Positions 16,377-24,037 of a stretch of 64,000 nucleotides of DNA are shown one piece after another; the first letter of the stretch is position 1, and every line of letters begins with the position of its first letter. Source of the stretch: Hymenobacter sp. YIM 151858-1 (GTDB lineage Bacteria > Bacteroidota > Bacteroidia > Cytophagales > Hymenobacteraceae); assembly GCF_025979705.1 (NCBI RefSeq), contig NZ_CP110136.1, positions 2,170,001 through 2,234,000 of the forward strand, in the 5' to 3' direction. The notes below the pieces were generated by a model, which was not told where the DNA came from, ran no database searches, and saw only the letters and a program-made list of their open reading frames with translations. The translations under genes and the position numbers were made by a program.

Positions 16377-18386
16377 CTAGGCTTGCCCGAGCTGCTGTTT
16401 CAGGCTTTGTACTTCGCGCTCCAGCTCCAGCGTGCGGAACGTGATTTTCAGCTCCAGGTCGTTGTAGGCGCGCTCCAGGCGCTCCTGCATCTGGCGCATG
16501 TCGGTTACGTCGGTGTTGGTGCCAAGCCAGCGCACCACTTCGCCCTGCTCGTTGTGCACGGGTACGGCCCGCGTCAGAAACCAGCGGTACTCGCCCTCGT
16601 GGCTGCGCAGCGGAAACGACAGCTCCCAGGCCTTGCCGGCCCCCCAGGCTTGGCGCACAAACGCCACTACCCGCTCGATGTGGTCGGGGTGGTGCACTTT
16701 CTCCCAGCCCCAGCCGCGCATTTCCTCCAGCGTGGTGCCCGTAAACTCGTACCAGCGCTTGTTGTACCAATAGATGTCGCCGTTGGCCTCGGCCATCCAG
16801 GCCAGCTGGGCCACGTTGTCGGCCAGGGTGCTGAACTCCTCTTCGCGGCGGCGCAGCTCGGCCGCGGCGCGGCGCTGCTCGCTTACGTCCTGCATGGCGC
16901 CAATCATGCGCACGGGCTTGCCGGCCTCGTTGTGCGCAATGTGGCCCCGGTCGATTACCTCGGCGTAGGTGCCGTCGGCGCGGCGGTAGCGGTAGCTGTC
17001 CTTCCACAATTTGCCGCCCCCGTCAATCACCTCATGAATGCCGTGCACGATGCGCTCGGCATCCTCCGGGTGAATGTGGTTGTACCACCATTCGGAGGTT
17101 TCCTGCACCTCGCCGGGCTGGTACTGAAACACGCGTTCAATGGCGTTATTCCAGGTTAAGGCGTTGGTTTCGAGGTTCCAATCCCAAATGGCGTCGTTGG
17201 TAGCCAGCGAGGCCATGGCGTACCGCTCTTCGCTCCAGCGCAACCGCTCCGAGGCCAGCTTTTGCTCGTTGATGTCGGTGCAGGTGCCAAACCACTTGGT
17301 AATCTGCCCCTGCTCGTCGCGCATGGGCAGCGCCCGGGCCAAAAACCAGCGGTAGTCGCCTTCTTTCGACTTAAAACGATATTCGATTTCGTAGGGCGCG
17401 CCGGTCGTGAGCGAGTGCGTCCAAACGGTGCGGGCCCGCTGCTGGTCGTCGGGGTGCAGCAGGTTGTTCCACATTTCGGTGCCCTGGCTTTGCTCCACGT
17501 TGTAGCCCGTAAACTCAATCCAGCGCTGGTTGAAGTACGTGTGGTAGCCCTGCGGATCGGTTACCCATACCATTTGCGGCATCAGCTCCGTTACCCAGCG
17601 CATTTCTTCCTGCTGCTGGCCGAGCTGCTGCTCGGCACGGTGGCGGGCATCGATATCGGTGCTGGTGTTCACCCACTGCACCACCTGGCCATCGGCATCG
17701 AGCTGCGGCTGGGTGTTGTTGAGGTACCAGAAGTACTCGCCGTCGTGGCGGCGCAGCCGGTATTCGGCCTGGTACGGAATGCCGTGGTCGATGGCACGCT
17801 GCCAGCGTTCGGCCAGCATGGCCAGGTCGTCGGGGTGCACAATGCCGGCCCAGCTTTCCTGCAGTTGCGCCAAGGTGTAGCCGGTAAACTTCAGCAGGCT
17901 GTTGTTGGCGTAGGTTGGCTCGCCGGCCGCGTTGGTTACCAGCAGCAGCAGGGGCGCATTTTCGGCCAGAAAGCGGTAGTTGTTTTCGGTTTGCCGGGAG
18001 GCCGTAATGTCGGTGATGGTGCCAATGAAACGCACGGCCTGGCTGCGCGCCGCATCGAAGAAAGCGCGGCCCGTAGCGCGTACCCAGCGCAACTCGCCGT
18101 CTTCGAGCCCTACGGTACGGTATTCTACGTCGTACGAGCCGGTGCCTTTCGGATCGAGGGCCTGTTGCACCACCTTGTCGGTGGGCTCCCGGTCGTCGGG
18201 GTGCAGTCCTTCCAGAAAGCGGGGGTAATCAACCTCGGCCGTGGGGGGCAAGCCAAACAGCTCCTTGCAACGGTTCGACCATTGCAGCTCGCCCGTGATG
18301 GGGTTAAAGTCCCAGGTGCCCACGCCGGCCGCCTCCACGGCGGTTTGCAGGCGTTCGTAATCGGAAACGGTTTCGGAATTCTGCAT
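16377..18386 (-). CDS. multi-PAS sensory protein without a kinase domain
   Basis: A 669-residue soluble protein of five successive PAS/PAC modules (about 10-135, 135-262, 262-390, 390-515 and 515-640). Each has recognisable PAS core text such as FTGYTLAQLQESW or FTGTTLEEMRGWGWEKVHHPD and a PAC end such as DITASRQ or NTDVTDMRQ. It ends in a coiled coil (about 635-669, LERAYNDLELKITFRTLELE). No DHp, HATPase, GGDEF, methyl-accepting or DNA-binding output follows, and the stop comes soon after the coiled coil. It probably works as a scaffold or ligand-sensing partner for a separate output protein. The ATG at 18386 is used; the frame continues to a TTG. The TAG stop is inside a CCTAGG. It forms a likely operon with the 118-residue gene 27 bp upstream. 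Confidence 0.88.
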   Translation of the reverse strand: MQNSETVSDYERLQTAVEAAGVGTWDFNPITGELQWSNRCKELFGLPPTAEVDYPRFLEGLHPDDREPTDKVVQQALDPKGTGSYDVEYRTVGLEDGELRWVRATGRAFFDAARSQAVRFIGTITDITASRQTENNYRFLAENAPLLLLVTNAAGEPTYANNSLLKFTGYTLAQLQESWAGIVHPDDLAMLAERWQRAIDHGIPYQAEYRLRRHDGEYFWYLNNTQPQLDADGQVVQWVNTSTDIDARHRAEQQLGQQQEEMRWVTELMPQMVWVTDPQGYHTYFNQRWIEFTGYNVEQSQGTEMWNNLLHPDDQQRARTVWTHSLTTGAPYEIEYRFKSKEGDYRWFLARALPMRDEQGQITKWFGTCTDINEQKLASERLRWSEERYAMASLATNDAIWDWNLETNALTWNNAIERVFQYQPGEVQETSEWWYNHIHPEDAERIVHGIHEVIDGGGKLWKDSYRYRRADGTYAEVIDRGHIAHNEAGKPVRMIGAMQDVSEQRRAAAELRRREEEFSTLADNVAQLAWMAEANGDIYWYNKRWYEFTGTTLEEMRGWGWEKVHHPDHIERVVAFVRQAWGAGKAWELSFPLRSHEGEYRWFLTRAVPVHNEQGEVVRWLGTNTDVTDMRQMQERLERAYNDLELKITFRTLELEREVQSLKQQLGQA

Positions 18387-18413
18387 TGCAGTCAGGTACA
18401 AGGGTGGAATGGG

Positions 18414-18770
18414 CTACGGCTGGGTCAGCTGCATTTCCATCCCCGACAAGAAGTACAGATTAAGCTGGCTTTGCAGGCCATCGGCCGAGCGGCGCAAGCG
18501 TGTTATCAGGGCCCGGGTTTTCTCCTGGGCCACCTCAATCTCTATGTAGGGCCGGTTCAGCATTTCATCACGCTGAACGCTCCAGCTACCCGGCAGCTGC
18601 TGCCCGCCCTCGAGGTGCAACGTGTTGGCCTGCAGGTGCACAAACGTAGCTTGGGCCAGCGGGGTGCTGGGGTCGGTTCGGTTCAGCACCTTGTCCGCCA
18701 CGCGCCACGCACCCGTCAGATATTCATCTGGGAGCTGCTGCAGGTTTACGTCGAATAGCAGGTCGGACAT
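18414..18770 (-). CDS. small protein of unknown function upstream of the PAS protein
   Basis: 118 residues, no signal peptide or membrane segment. It opens MSDLLFDVNLQQLPDEYL, carries DPSTPLAQATFVHL in the middle and a charged helical segment EVAQEKTRALITRLRRSADGL near the end. I do not recognise the family. It is the first gene of a two-gene unit (27-bp gap) with the five-PAS protein, which suggests a role with it, for example as an adaptor or partner. A near-consensus -7 element (AAGTTTTG) lies about 55 bases upstream on the minus strand. A CCCTAGGG site is beside that promoter. Confidence 0.7.
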   Translation of the reverse strand: MSDLLFDVNLQQLPDEYLTGAWRVADKVLNRTDPSTPLAQATFVHLQANTLHLEGGQQLPGSWSVQRDEMLNRPYIEIEVAQEKTRALITRLRRSADGLQSQLNLYFLSGMEMQLTQP

Positions 18771-18926
18771 GTAGGTTAAAAAACCAATAACTCAAATGAG
18801 GCGCAAGGCAAGTAAACAAAACTTCCCCCTTACCCTAGGGGTGCGCCAAGGCAATAAGTATTTGTACGCAAAGCATAACTCAACAATACAACTTTATACG
18901 TACCAAGCTCAACGATGATGCACTAA

Positions 18927-18968
18927 AAGCAAAAGTGCTGCCCCGGTGATGGGGCAGCACTTTTGCTT
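18927..18968 (-). terminator. terminator of tRNA-Ser(TGA)
   Basis: Perfect 18-bp stem (18927-18944 with 18951-18968), six-base loop, starting two bases after the tRNA 3' end, followed by TTTTAG on the minus strand. Confidence 0.85.
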
Positions 18969-18969
18969 G

Positions 18970-19054
18970 CAGAGGAGGAGGGATTCGAACCCCCGGAGGT
19001 GTTACCCTCAACGGTTTTCAAGACCGCCGCAATCGACCACTCTGCCACTCCTCT
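18970..19054 (-). tRNA. tRNA-Ser(TGA)
   Basis: 85 nt on the minus strand. The acceptor stem AGAGGAG/CTCCTCT is perfect, the discriminator is G as expected for serine, and the T-loop is GTTCGAATC. The anticodon loop CTTGAAA gives anticodon TGA (UCA codons and wobble partners). A long variable arm (GAGGGTAACACCTC) marks a class II tRNA. CCA is not encoded. It is followed directly by a terminator. Confidence 0.95.
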
Positions 19055-19070
19055 GGCTGGCGCTTGGTAT

Positions 19071-19106
19071 AAAAAAAGGCTTTTCCAGCGCCGAAAAAGC
19101 CTTTTT
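19071..19106 (-). terminator. terminator of tRNA-Ser(CGA)
   Basis: Stem AAAAAGGCTTTTTC/GGAAAAGCCTTTTT on the minus strand with a T-run after it. It separates the two serine tRNAs, so each is probably an independent transcript. Confidence 0.75.
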
Positions 19107-19107
19107 G

Positions 19108-19194
19108 CAGAGAGGGGGGGATTCGAACCCCCGATACCGTTGCCGGTATAACGGATTTCGAATCCGTCGCATTCGACCACTCTGCCACCTCTCT
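19108..19194 (-). tRNA. tRNA-Ser(CGA)
   Basis: 87 nt on the minus strand. Acceptor stem AGAGAGG/CCTCTCT, discriminator G, class II variable arm (TACCGGCAACGGTA). The anticodon loop TTCGAAA gives anticodon CGA, reading UCG. CCA is not encoded. It has a good promoter about 30 bases upstream. Confidence 0.95.
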
Positions 19195-19222
19195 GTAGCC
19201 CAAATGAGTGGTTTGGGGACTG

Positions 19223-19253
19223 CAAAACTAGTAGGCCATGTTGCCCGATGCAA
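19223..19253 (-). promoter_or_regulatory. consensus promoter of tRNA-Ser(CGA)
   Basis: TTG (-33), 20 bases, then TAGTTTTG (-7) on the minus strand. This is the best full match in the window to the TTG-N(19-20)-TAnnTTTG promoter and supports the assignment to Bacteroidota. Confidence 0.75.
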
Positions 19254-19325
19254 GTACACTGGGCAAAAAAATCTTTTGCCTGGGCCTCTGGCCCCACACT
19301 TGGCTGGCTTTCAGTCCGATATTTT

Positions 19326-20294
19326 TCAGGCCGAGGCTTTGGCTGCCTGGCTGGCCCTGCGGGCCTTGCCCCTACCCGTTACGGCATCCACGCTCACGTT
19401 CACCTCAAAACCCAGAATCAGGGTCATGCACACGAAGTCGAGCCACACCATAAACCCGACAAGCGTACCGATAGAGCCGTAAAAGTGGTTGTAGCTATCG
19501 AAGATCTTGATGTAGAGCACGAACATGAACGACACCAGCAGAATAAGCACGGTGGCGATGATGGCCCCGGCCGACAGGAACGGCCACCGGTCCTGCACGG
19601 CCGGCACGTAGTAATAAATCATGCAGGTAACGAACAGGAACAGCCCCACCACCGAGCCGTAACGCAGCAACGAAATCAGAAACTCGGTGAGGCGCTCGGG
19701 CACAATCTCGTAGTACACCAGGGCATCGATGATGTAGGTGCCGAAGAAGATGCCGGCCACGGCCACCAGCAAGGCCAACGACAGCACCACCGTGAGCACC
19801 GTGGCAATTACCCGCTTGCGCAGGTAGCTGCGGCGCTTAAAAATGCTGTGCTTTTTATCGAAGGCATCGAGCAGGGCCATGATGCCGTTGGAGCTGAGCA
19901 CCAGCGCCGTGGCAAAACCAAACGACAGCAGGCCGCCGTGCGGGATGTACACGATGTCCTCGATGGTTTCGCGGGTGGCAGCGTACATCTCCTTGGGCAT
20001 GATGTCGCCCAGAAACTGCAGAATGTCAATGCTCAGGCCCGGAATCTGGATGTAGGGAATGAGCGTGAACAAGAAGATAATAGTAGGAAACACGGCCACC
20101 GTGAAATTGAAGGCCATGTAGGAGCTGCGCTTGGTAATGGAGTCGAAGCGCAGCTCGTCGAGCATATGATCAACCACATCGTACATCGAAACGCCGTTGC
20201 GCAACCGGAACCCGGCCAGCCACTGAATAAAGCGGCGGTAGGTGCGGCGGCGCCGCAGAATGAGCGCCTTGCGGTAACGATCGGGAAGCTCCAT
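19326..20294 (-). CDS. YihY/BrkB family inner-membrane protein
   Basis: A 322-residue polytopic membrane protein of the YihY/UPF0761 (BrkB) family. Six hydrophobic helices can be placed near residues 60-85, 115-135, 165-190, 212-232, 242-265 and 276-298. Family text includes SSYMAFNFTVAVFPTIIF at the first helix and GSIGTLVGFMVWLDF at the last. The N-terminus is strongly basic (RYRKALILRRRRTYRR) and the C-terminus ends KARRASQAAKASA. The molecular function of the family is unsettled; proposed roles include a lipid or solute transporter. It lies downstream of the tRNA cluster on the same strand and probably has its own promoter. Confidence 0.88.
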   Translation of the reverse strand: MELPDRYRKALILRRRRTYRRFIQWLAGFRLRNGVSMYDVVDHMLDELRFDSITKRSSYMAFNFTVAVFPTIIFLFTLIPYIQIPGLSIDILQFLGDIMPKEMYAATRETIEDIVYIPHGGLLSFGFATALVLSSNGIMALLDAFDKKHSIFKRRSYLRKRVIATVLTVVLSLALLVAVAGIFFGTYIIDALVYYEIVPERLTEFLISLLRYGSVVGLFLFVTCMIYYYVPAVQDRWPFLSAGAIIATVLILLVSFMFVLYIKIFDSYNHFYGSIGTLVGFMVWLDFVCMTLILGFEVNVSVDAVTGRGKARRASQAAKASA

Positions 20295-20303
20295 GGTCAG
20301 ATA

Positions 20304-20434
20304 GGGACTAGGGCTTAGGTATTAGGTTTTGTGGATGTAGCCTTAGGTATCGGCTGACGGTGGCTCCTGGGCGCAGCACCTTATTACCAATACCTAGCCC
20401 CAAGTCCTAAAACCTAAGCCCTAATACCTAAACA
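20304..20434. repeat. low-GC imperfect inverted repeat
   Basis: The left segment (TAGGGCTTAGGTATTAGG) is complementary with imperfections to the right segment (CCTAAGCCCTAATACCTA). The right arm overlaps the thioesterase 3' end. It sits between two minus-strand genes and may end the thioesterase transcript. Confidence 0.55.
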
Positions 20435-20841
20435 CTAAAATACGGCCTGATGCTATCGAGCACATGCGCTGGAATGGCTGTGGGCCGGCCAGTGGTGCTG
20501 TTTACGAAAACCATGAGCGTGGAGCCCTCGGTGAGTAGCTCGTTGGCTTCGTTGTATATCTCGTATTCGAACAGCACGCGCGAGCCTTCGGGCATTTGGC
20601 GGAGTAACATGCGCACGCGCAGCAAGTCGTCGTAGCGGGCCGGGCGCCGGAATTTGATCTGCAGCTCCCCTACCGGCATGCCCACGCCTTCGGCTTCCAG
20701 CTCCTTGTAGCTGATGCCCAGCTGGCGGAAAGCCTCGGTGCGGGCTACCTCGAAGTACGCGGCGAAGTTGCCGTGGTACACGTAGCCCATTTGGTCGGTT
20801 TCGGCGTAGCGGACGCGGATATGAACGTCGGATTGATACAT
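20428..20841 (-). CDS. acyl-CoA thioesterase, YbgC/4HBT hotdog family
   Basis: A 137-residue cytoplasmic hotdog-fold enzyme that hydrolyses acyl-CoA or acyl-ACP thioesters. The catalytic segment RYAETDQMGYVYHGNF has the expected aspartate at D16 and the H-G-N turn that follows. The rest (FEVARTEAFRQLG, then LQIKFRRPARYDDLL) matches the 4-hydroxybenzoyl-CoA thioesterase group. Length is normal. The next gene upstream on the strand is mltG, 104 bp away across an AT-rich hairpin, so they may be separate units. Substrate is unknown. Confidence 0.88.
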   Translation of the reverse strand: MYQSDVHIRVRYAETDQMGYVYHGNFAAYFEVARTEAFRQLGISYKELEAEGVGMPVGELQIKFRRPARYDDLLRVRMLLRQMPEGSRVLFEYEIYNEANELLTEGSTLMVFVNSTTGRPTAIPAHVLDSIRPYFSV

Positions 20842-20843
20842 GC

Positions 20844-20945
20844 TCTTTTCGTTGCTCGTTTTTGGTTATTTGTTTTTCGTTGTGGCTTTGCTCTTCAGGA
20901 TCAGCACCGAACAACAAAAAAGCGAACAACGAAAAACGAAAAGGC
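20844..20945. repeat. AT-rich inverted repeat between mltG and thioesterase
   Basis: CTTTTCGTTGCTCGTTTTTG on the left pairs imperfectly with AACAACGAAAAACGAAAAGG on the right. It probably acts as the terminator of mltG. The thioesterase start lies just beyond its left end. Confidence 0.5.
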
Positions 20946-22019
20946 TTACTTCATGATGCCGGAGCGCGTGAGGGCGGCCTGGTAGCGGCGGGCGTTCAGG
21001 ATATGGTCGCGTTCGTTGGTGGCAAAAGCGTGGTAGCCGCTGAAATCCTCCTTGGCGCAGAAGTACAGGTACTTGTGCTCCTCGGGGTTCAGCACGGCAT
21101 CGATGCTGGCAATGCTGGGCAGGTTGATGGGGCCGGGCGGCAGGCCGGCGTATTTGTAGGTGTTGTAGGGCGAGTCTTTCTGCAGGTGCACGTTGAGCAC
21201 GCGCCGAATGCCGAAGTCGCCGTTGGCGTACACCACAGTGGGGTCGGCTTGCAGCTTCATGCCGCGCTCCAAGCGGTTGAGGTACACGCCCGCCACGCGG
21301 GGGCGCTCATCGGCGTGCTGCTGCTGCTCGGCCTCCACAATGCTGGCCAGGGTGCTCACCTGGGCGCGGCTCAGGCCCAGGGCTTTGGCTTTGGCGTCGC
21401 GGGCGGGCGTCCAAAACTTCTCGTACTCCTCTTTCAGGCGCTTGAGTACCTTTTGCGGAGGCGTGGTGTAGTACAGCTCGTAGGTGTTCGGGATGAACAT
21501 GGTGAGCAGCGCCGTGGTGTCCTGAAACCCTAGGTCGCGGGCGTAGGCGTTGCTGCTGAGGAGCGAGTCGAACTCCTGGGGCCGCGAAGCGAAGCTTTCG
21601 CTGAGCTTGCGGGCCAGGTCGCGGCGCAGGCGGATGTTCTGGAACGTGAGCTTGAGCGGGGCCTGAATACCGCGGCGCAAGTCGTTGATGAGCTGGCGGT
21701 TGGTGTAGCCGTCTTTTAGCTCGTAGCGGCCGGGCTTCACAAGTCGGTCGTACTTCATGAGGCGGGCCACAAAGTGCAACGAGAGCTTATCGACGATAAC
21801 GCCGCTTTGGTCGATGGTTTCGAGCACTGATTTGGCGCTTTGGCCAGGCTTCACCACCACGTAGGTGGGGCGGCCTTTCGTCTCCACGTTGGGCGTGTAG
21901 AAGATCTGGTAGAAGTAGTACGAGAACGTAATCAGCAGAATGCCGAAAATGCCCAGCGGATAGGCAAAGCGGTTGCGGCGGCGGGTGGCTCGGGCGCGGT
22001 ACTCGTCGGGAGTTGGCAT
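20946..22019 (-). CDS. mltG: endolytic peptidoglycan transglycosylase MltG
   Basis: A 357-residue inner-membrane protein that cuts nascent glycan strands and helps set their length. The N-terminus is basic, followed by one transmembrane segment (about 19-39, PLGIFGILLITFSYYFYQIF). A LysM-like subdomain follows (VVVKPGQSAKSVLETI), then the YceG catalytic domain. The catalytic glutamate is expected in TLASIVEAEQ (E near residue 219), and the late motifs QADPTVVYA and YNTYKYAGLPPGPI are characteristic. Length and order are typical. A TACTTTTG promoter element lies about 87 bases upstream of the start. Confidence 0.93.
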   Translation of the reverse strand: MPTPDEYRARATRRRNRFAYPLGIFGILLITFSYYFYQIFYTPNVETKGRPTYVVVKPGQSAKSVLETIDQSGVIVDKLSLHFVARLMKYDRLVKPGRYELKDGYTNRQLINDLRRGIQAPLKLTFQNIRLRRDLARKLSESFASRPQEFDSLLSSNAYARDLGFQDTTALLTMFIPNTYELYYTTPPQKVLKRLKEEYEKFWTPARDAKAKALGLSRAQVSTLASIVEAEQQQHADERPRVAGVYLNRLERGMKLQADPTVVYANGDFGIRRVLNVHLQKDSPYNTYKYAGLPPGPINLPSIASIDAVLNPEEHKYLYFCAKEDFSGYHAFATNERDHILNARRYQAALTRSGIMK

Positions 22020-22392
22020 CGGGAGAGCTGGAAGTAGCAGATAGAAAAGCTATTTGCCGAACGCGGCGGCCCCGTTGGGGGCTGCGCACAGCAATAATCA
22101 TCGGCCAAAAGTAAGGCCCTTTGCCGTCGTTTTGATGCGCCACCTAGGGAATGTGCTTTGGCCCCGGGCCCGGCCGCCGGCGCCTCGGTACCGGTGCATC
22201 GTGCTTGCCATGGGCCCCGCTGCGGCCCTAGGTCGGGTTGGCAATGGCAGCCAACGGCCTGCCGATGCGGGCTGCTTAGGGTGCTTGTTTCGGCACCGCC
22301 CTAGGAAAACACAACTCCGCTGCCCGCTTGCGCGTCATACGGGTATTGTGTAACTAAGCCGCCTTTCCCTTCACTAACGCTCACGACCTGCC
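22020..22392. other. intergenic spacer between divergent mltG and Sua5-like gene
   Basis: 373 bp without a gene. It holds the mltG promoter element (22106-22113), three CCTAGG sites (22142, 22228, 22301) and GC-rich palindromes around 22160-22190. I saw no convincing promoter for the plus-strand gene and no riboswitch-like structure. Confidence 0.5.
22106..22113 (-). promoter_or_regulatory. -7 promoter element (TACTTTTG) of mltG
   Basis: Exact TAnnTTTG match on the minus strand about 87 bases before the mltG ATG. No matching -33 TTG was seen. Confidence 0.45.
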
Positions 22393-23022
22393 ATGGCTGC
22401 TACCCTGCTGCGTATTCACCCCGACAATCCGCCCCTCAACAAAATTCAGCAAGCTGTACAGGTGCTGCGCCAAGGCGGTGTTATCATTTACCCCACCGAT
22501 ACCATTTACGGGCTTGGCTGCGACATCACCAACCAACGGGCCGTGGAGAAACTGTGCCGCATTCGGGGCCTGAAGCCCGACAAAGCCAACCTTTCGTTTA
22601 TCTGCTCCGATTTGTCGCACATCAGCGACTACGCCAACGGCATTACCACGCCCACCTACAAGCTGCTGAAAAAAGCGCTGCCCGGGCCGTTTACCTTTAT
22701 TTTCGAAGCCAGTGCCAAGGCGCCCAAATACGGCGGCGTGAAGCGCAAAACCGTGGGCATCCGCATTCCCGACAATGCCATTGCCATGGCCTTGGTGCGG
22801 GAGCTGGGCAACCCCATCGTGTCGACGTCCATTCACGACGACGACAGCATCATCGAGTACAGCACCGACCCCGAGCTGATTTACGAGAAGTACCGCCCGC
22901 TGGTGGATTTGGTTATCGACGGCGGCTTCGGCAACAACGTAGCCAGCACCGTAGTCGACTGTACCACCGAGGACTACGAAGTAGTGCGCCAGGGCGCCGG
23001 CGACATCGAACAGTATTTGTAG
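22393..23022 (+). CDS. Sua5/YciO/YrdC-family protein
   Basis: A 209-residue cytoplasmic protein of the YrdC-like fold. The substrate-binding segment GGVIIYPTDTIYGLGCD (about 28-44) and the RGLKPDKANLSFICSDL stretch are diagnostic. TsaC/Sua5 members make threonylcarbamoyl-AMP for the t6A37 modification of tRNAs. The KRKTVGIRIPDN motif and overall length look closer to YciO than to TsaC, so the in vivo role is less certain. The stop codon TAG lies at the edge of a long hairpin shared with the convergent acyltransferase gene. Confidence 0.85.
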   Translation: MAATLLRIHPDNPPLNKIQQAVQVLRQGGVIIYPTDTIYGLGCDITNQRAVEKLCRIRGLKPDKANLSFICSDLSHISDYANGITTPTYKLLKKALPGPFTFIFEASAKAPKYGGVKRKTVGIRIPDNAIAMALVRELGNPIVSTSIHDDDSIIEYSTDPELIYEKYRPLVDLVIDGGFGNNVASTVVDCTTEDYEVVRQGAGDIEQYL

Positions 23023-23142
23023 TTAATGAGTTGGGGAGTTTTGAGTTTAGGAGTTAATGGGGTTTGAGTTAGGAAGTGATAAACGTATCAACTCCTCCCC
23101 TACCCAACTCTTAAACTCAAAACTCCCCAACTCATTAACTCT
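23022..23142. terminator. long bidirectional hairpin between convergent genes
   Basis: Arms of about 30 bp (AGTTAATGAGTTGGGGAGTT with AACTCCCCAACTCATTAACT, continuing through TTGAGTTT/AAACTCAA) surround a loop of about 50 bp. The stop codons of both genes lie in the arms. It is low in GC compared with its surroundings. Confidence 0.7.
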
Positions 23143-24037
23143 TCTGAAGTTTCCAGCGGCGGTGCGACCAAAGGTACTCCGAGGGTCGTTCTACAATGTC
23201 GCGCTCGATGCGGCGGGCAAAAGCCTCGGTGATGGGGTGCTCGGCCAAATTCAGCTCCGAGGAGCCGTCGTAGATTTCCTCCAGGGTGATGGTGCAGTAG
23301 CCGCGGCGCACCTTCCGGATGCTGGCGTACAGCACCGGGCAGTTGTACTGCACGGCCAGGCGGTCGGAGCCGGTGAAGAAGGCCGTGTCCTGGTTGAGCG
23401 TGCGCGTCCAGTAGGCGTACTTGCTTTTGGGCGGGCACTGGTCGGAGAGCATGCACAGGGAGCGAACCTTTCCCCGATTGGCTTCCATGTCGCGCAGGGT
23501 TTCGCGCATCGGAATAAGGCCGGTACCCAGGCGCGTGCGCAGCCGGAAAATGAAGTAGTCGAAAAACGGGTTGCTCAGGGGCTTGTACACGCCATCCACC
23601 TTGCCCGGCCAGCGCTGGGCGCCGGCTGGGGCTATCCACTCCCAGTTGCCGTGGTGCGAGCCCAGCGTCATGATGGTGCGGCCTTTGGCAAAGTAGGCGT
23701 CGCCGAGCTCGGGGTTGGTTACCACCACGCGCCGGTTAAACTCGGCGTGGCTGATGGTGGCCATCTTCAGAATCTCGACGATGGTATCGGCAAAGTGGCG
23801 GTAAAAGCCGTGGGCGGTGTTGCGCACCCAAGCCTCCGACTTATCCGGGAACGAGTTGCGGATGTTGCCGAACACCACGCGGTGGCGGTAGCGCAGCACG
23901 TAGCGCATCAGCACGTAAAAAAAATCGGCCACCAGGTAGAGCACCGGCATCGGCAAGCTCGACAGACCTAGGAGCAGCCACTCAAGCGGGAGGTAATACC
24001 ACGCAAAATCGCGGCGCGTGGGCTTCGGGTGATTCAT
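23135..24037 (-). CDS. LpxL/HtrB-like lipid A acyltransferase
   Basis: A 300-residue membrane-associated acyltransferase of the lysophospholipid/lipid A late-acyltransferase family, expected to transfer a fatty acyl chain during lipid A assembly at the inner membrane. A hydrophobic N-terminal segment (about 14-48) anchors it. The catalytic HX4E motif is H128-HGNW-E133 in LGSHHGNWEW, and the conserved YKPLSNPFFDYF and MLSDQCPPK segments follow. Its ATG overlaps the TGA of the upstream gene (ATGA), so the two are translationally coupled. The TAA stop is inside the long hairpin at 23022-23142. Confidence 0.88.
   Translation of the reverse strand: MNHPKPTRRDFAWYYLPLEWLLLGLSSLPMPVLYLVADFFYVLMRYVLRYRHRVVFGNIRNSFPDKSEAWVRNTAHGFYRHFADTIVEILKMATISHAEFNRRVVVTNPELGDAYFAKGRTIMTLGSHHGNWEWIAPAGAQRWPGKVDGVYKPLSNPFFDYFIFRLRTRLGTGLIPMRETLRDMEANRGKVRSLCMLSDQCPPKSKYAYWTRTLNQDTAFFTGSDRLAVQYNCPVLYASIRKVRRGYCTITLEEIYDGSSELNLAEHPITEAFARRIERDIVERPSEYLWSHRRWKLQKS

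Noticed and set aside
17262-18758. 498-codon plus-strand open frame
   Set aside because: Antisense to the PAS protein and its partner gene; no domain, biased composition.
22020-22392. Riboswitch in the mltG/Sua5-like spacer
   Set aside because: GC-rich palindromes are present but no known riboswitch core or suitable leader-linked gene function was seen.
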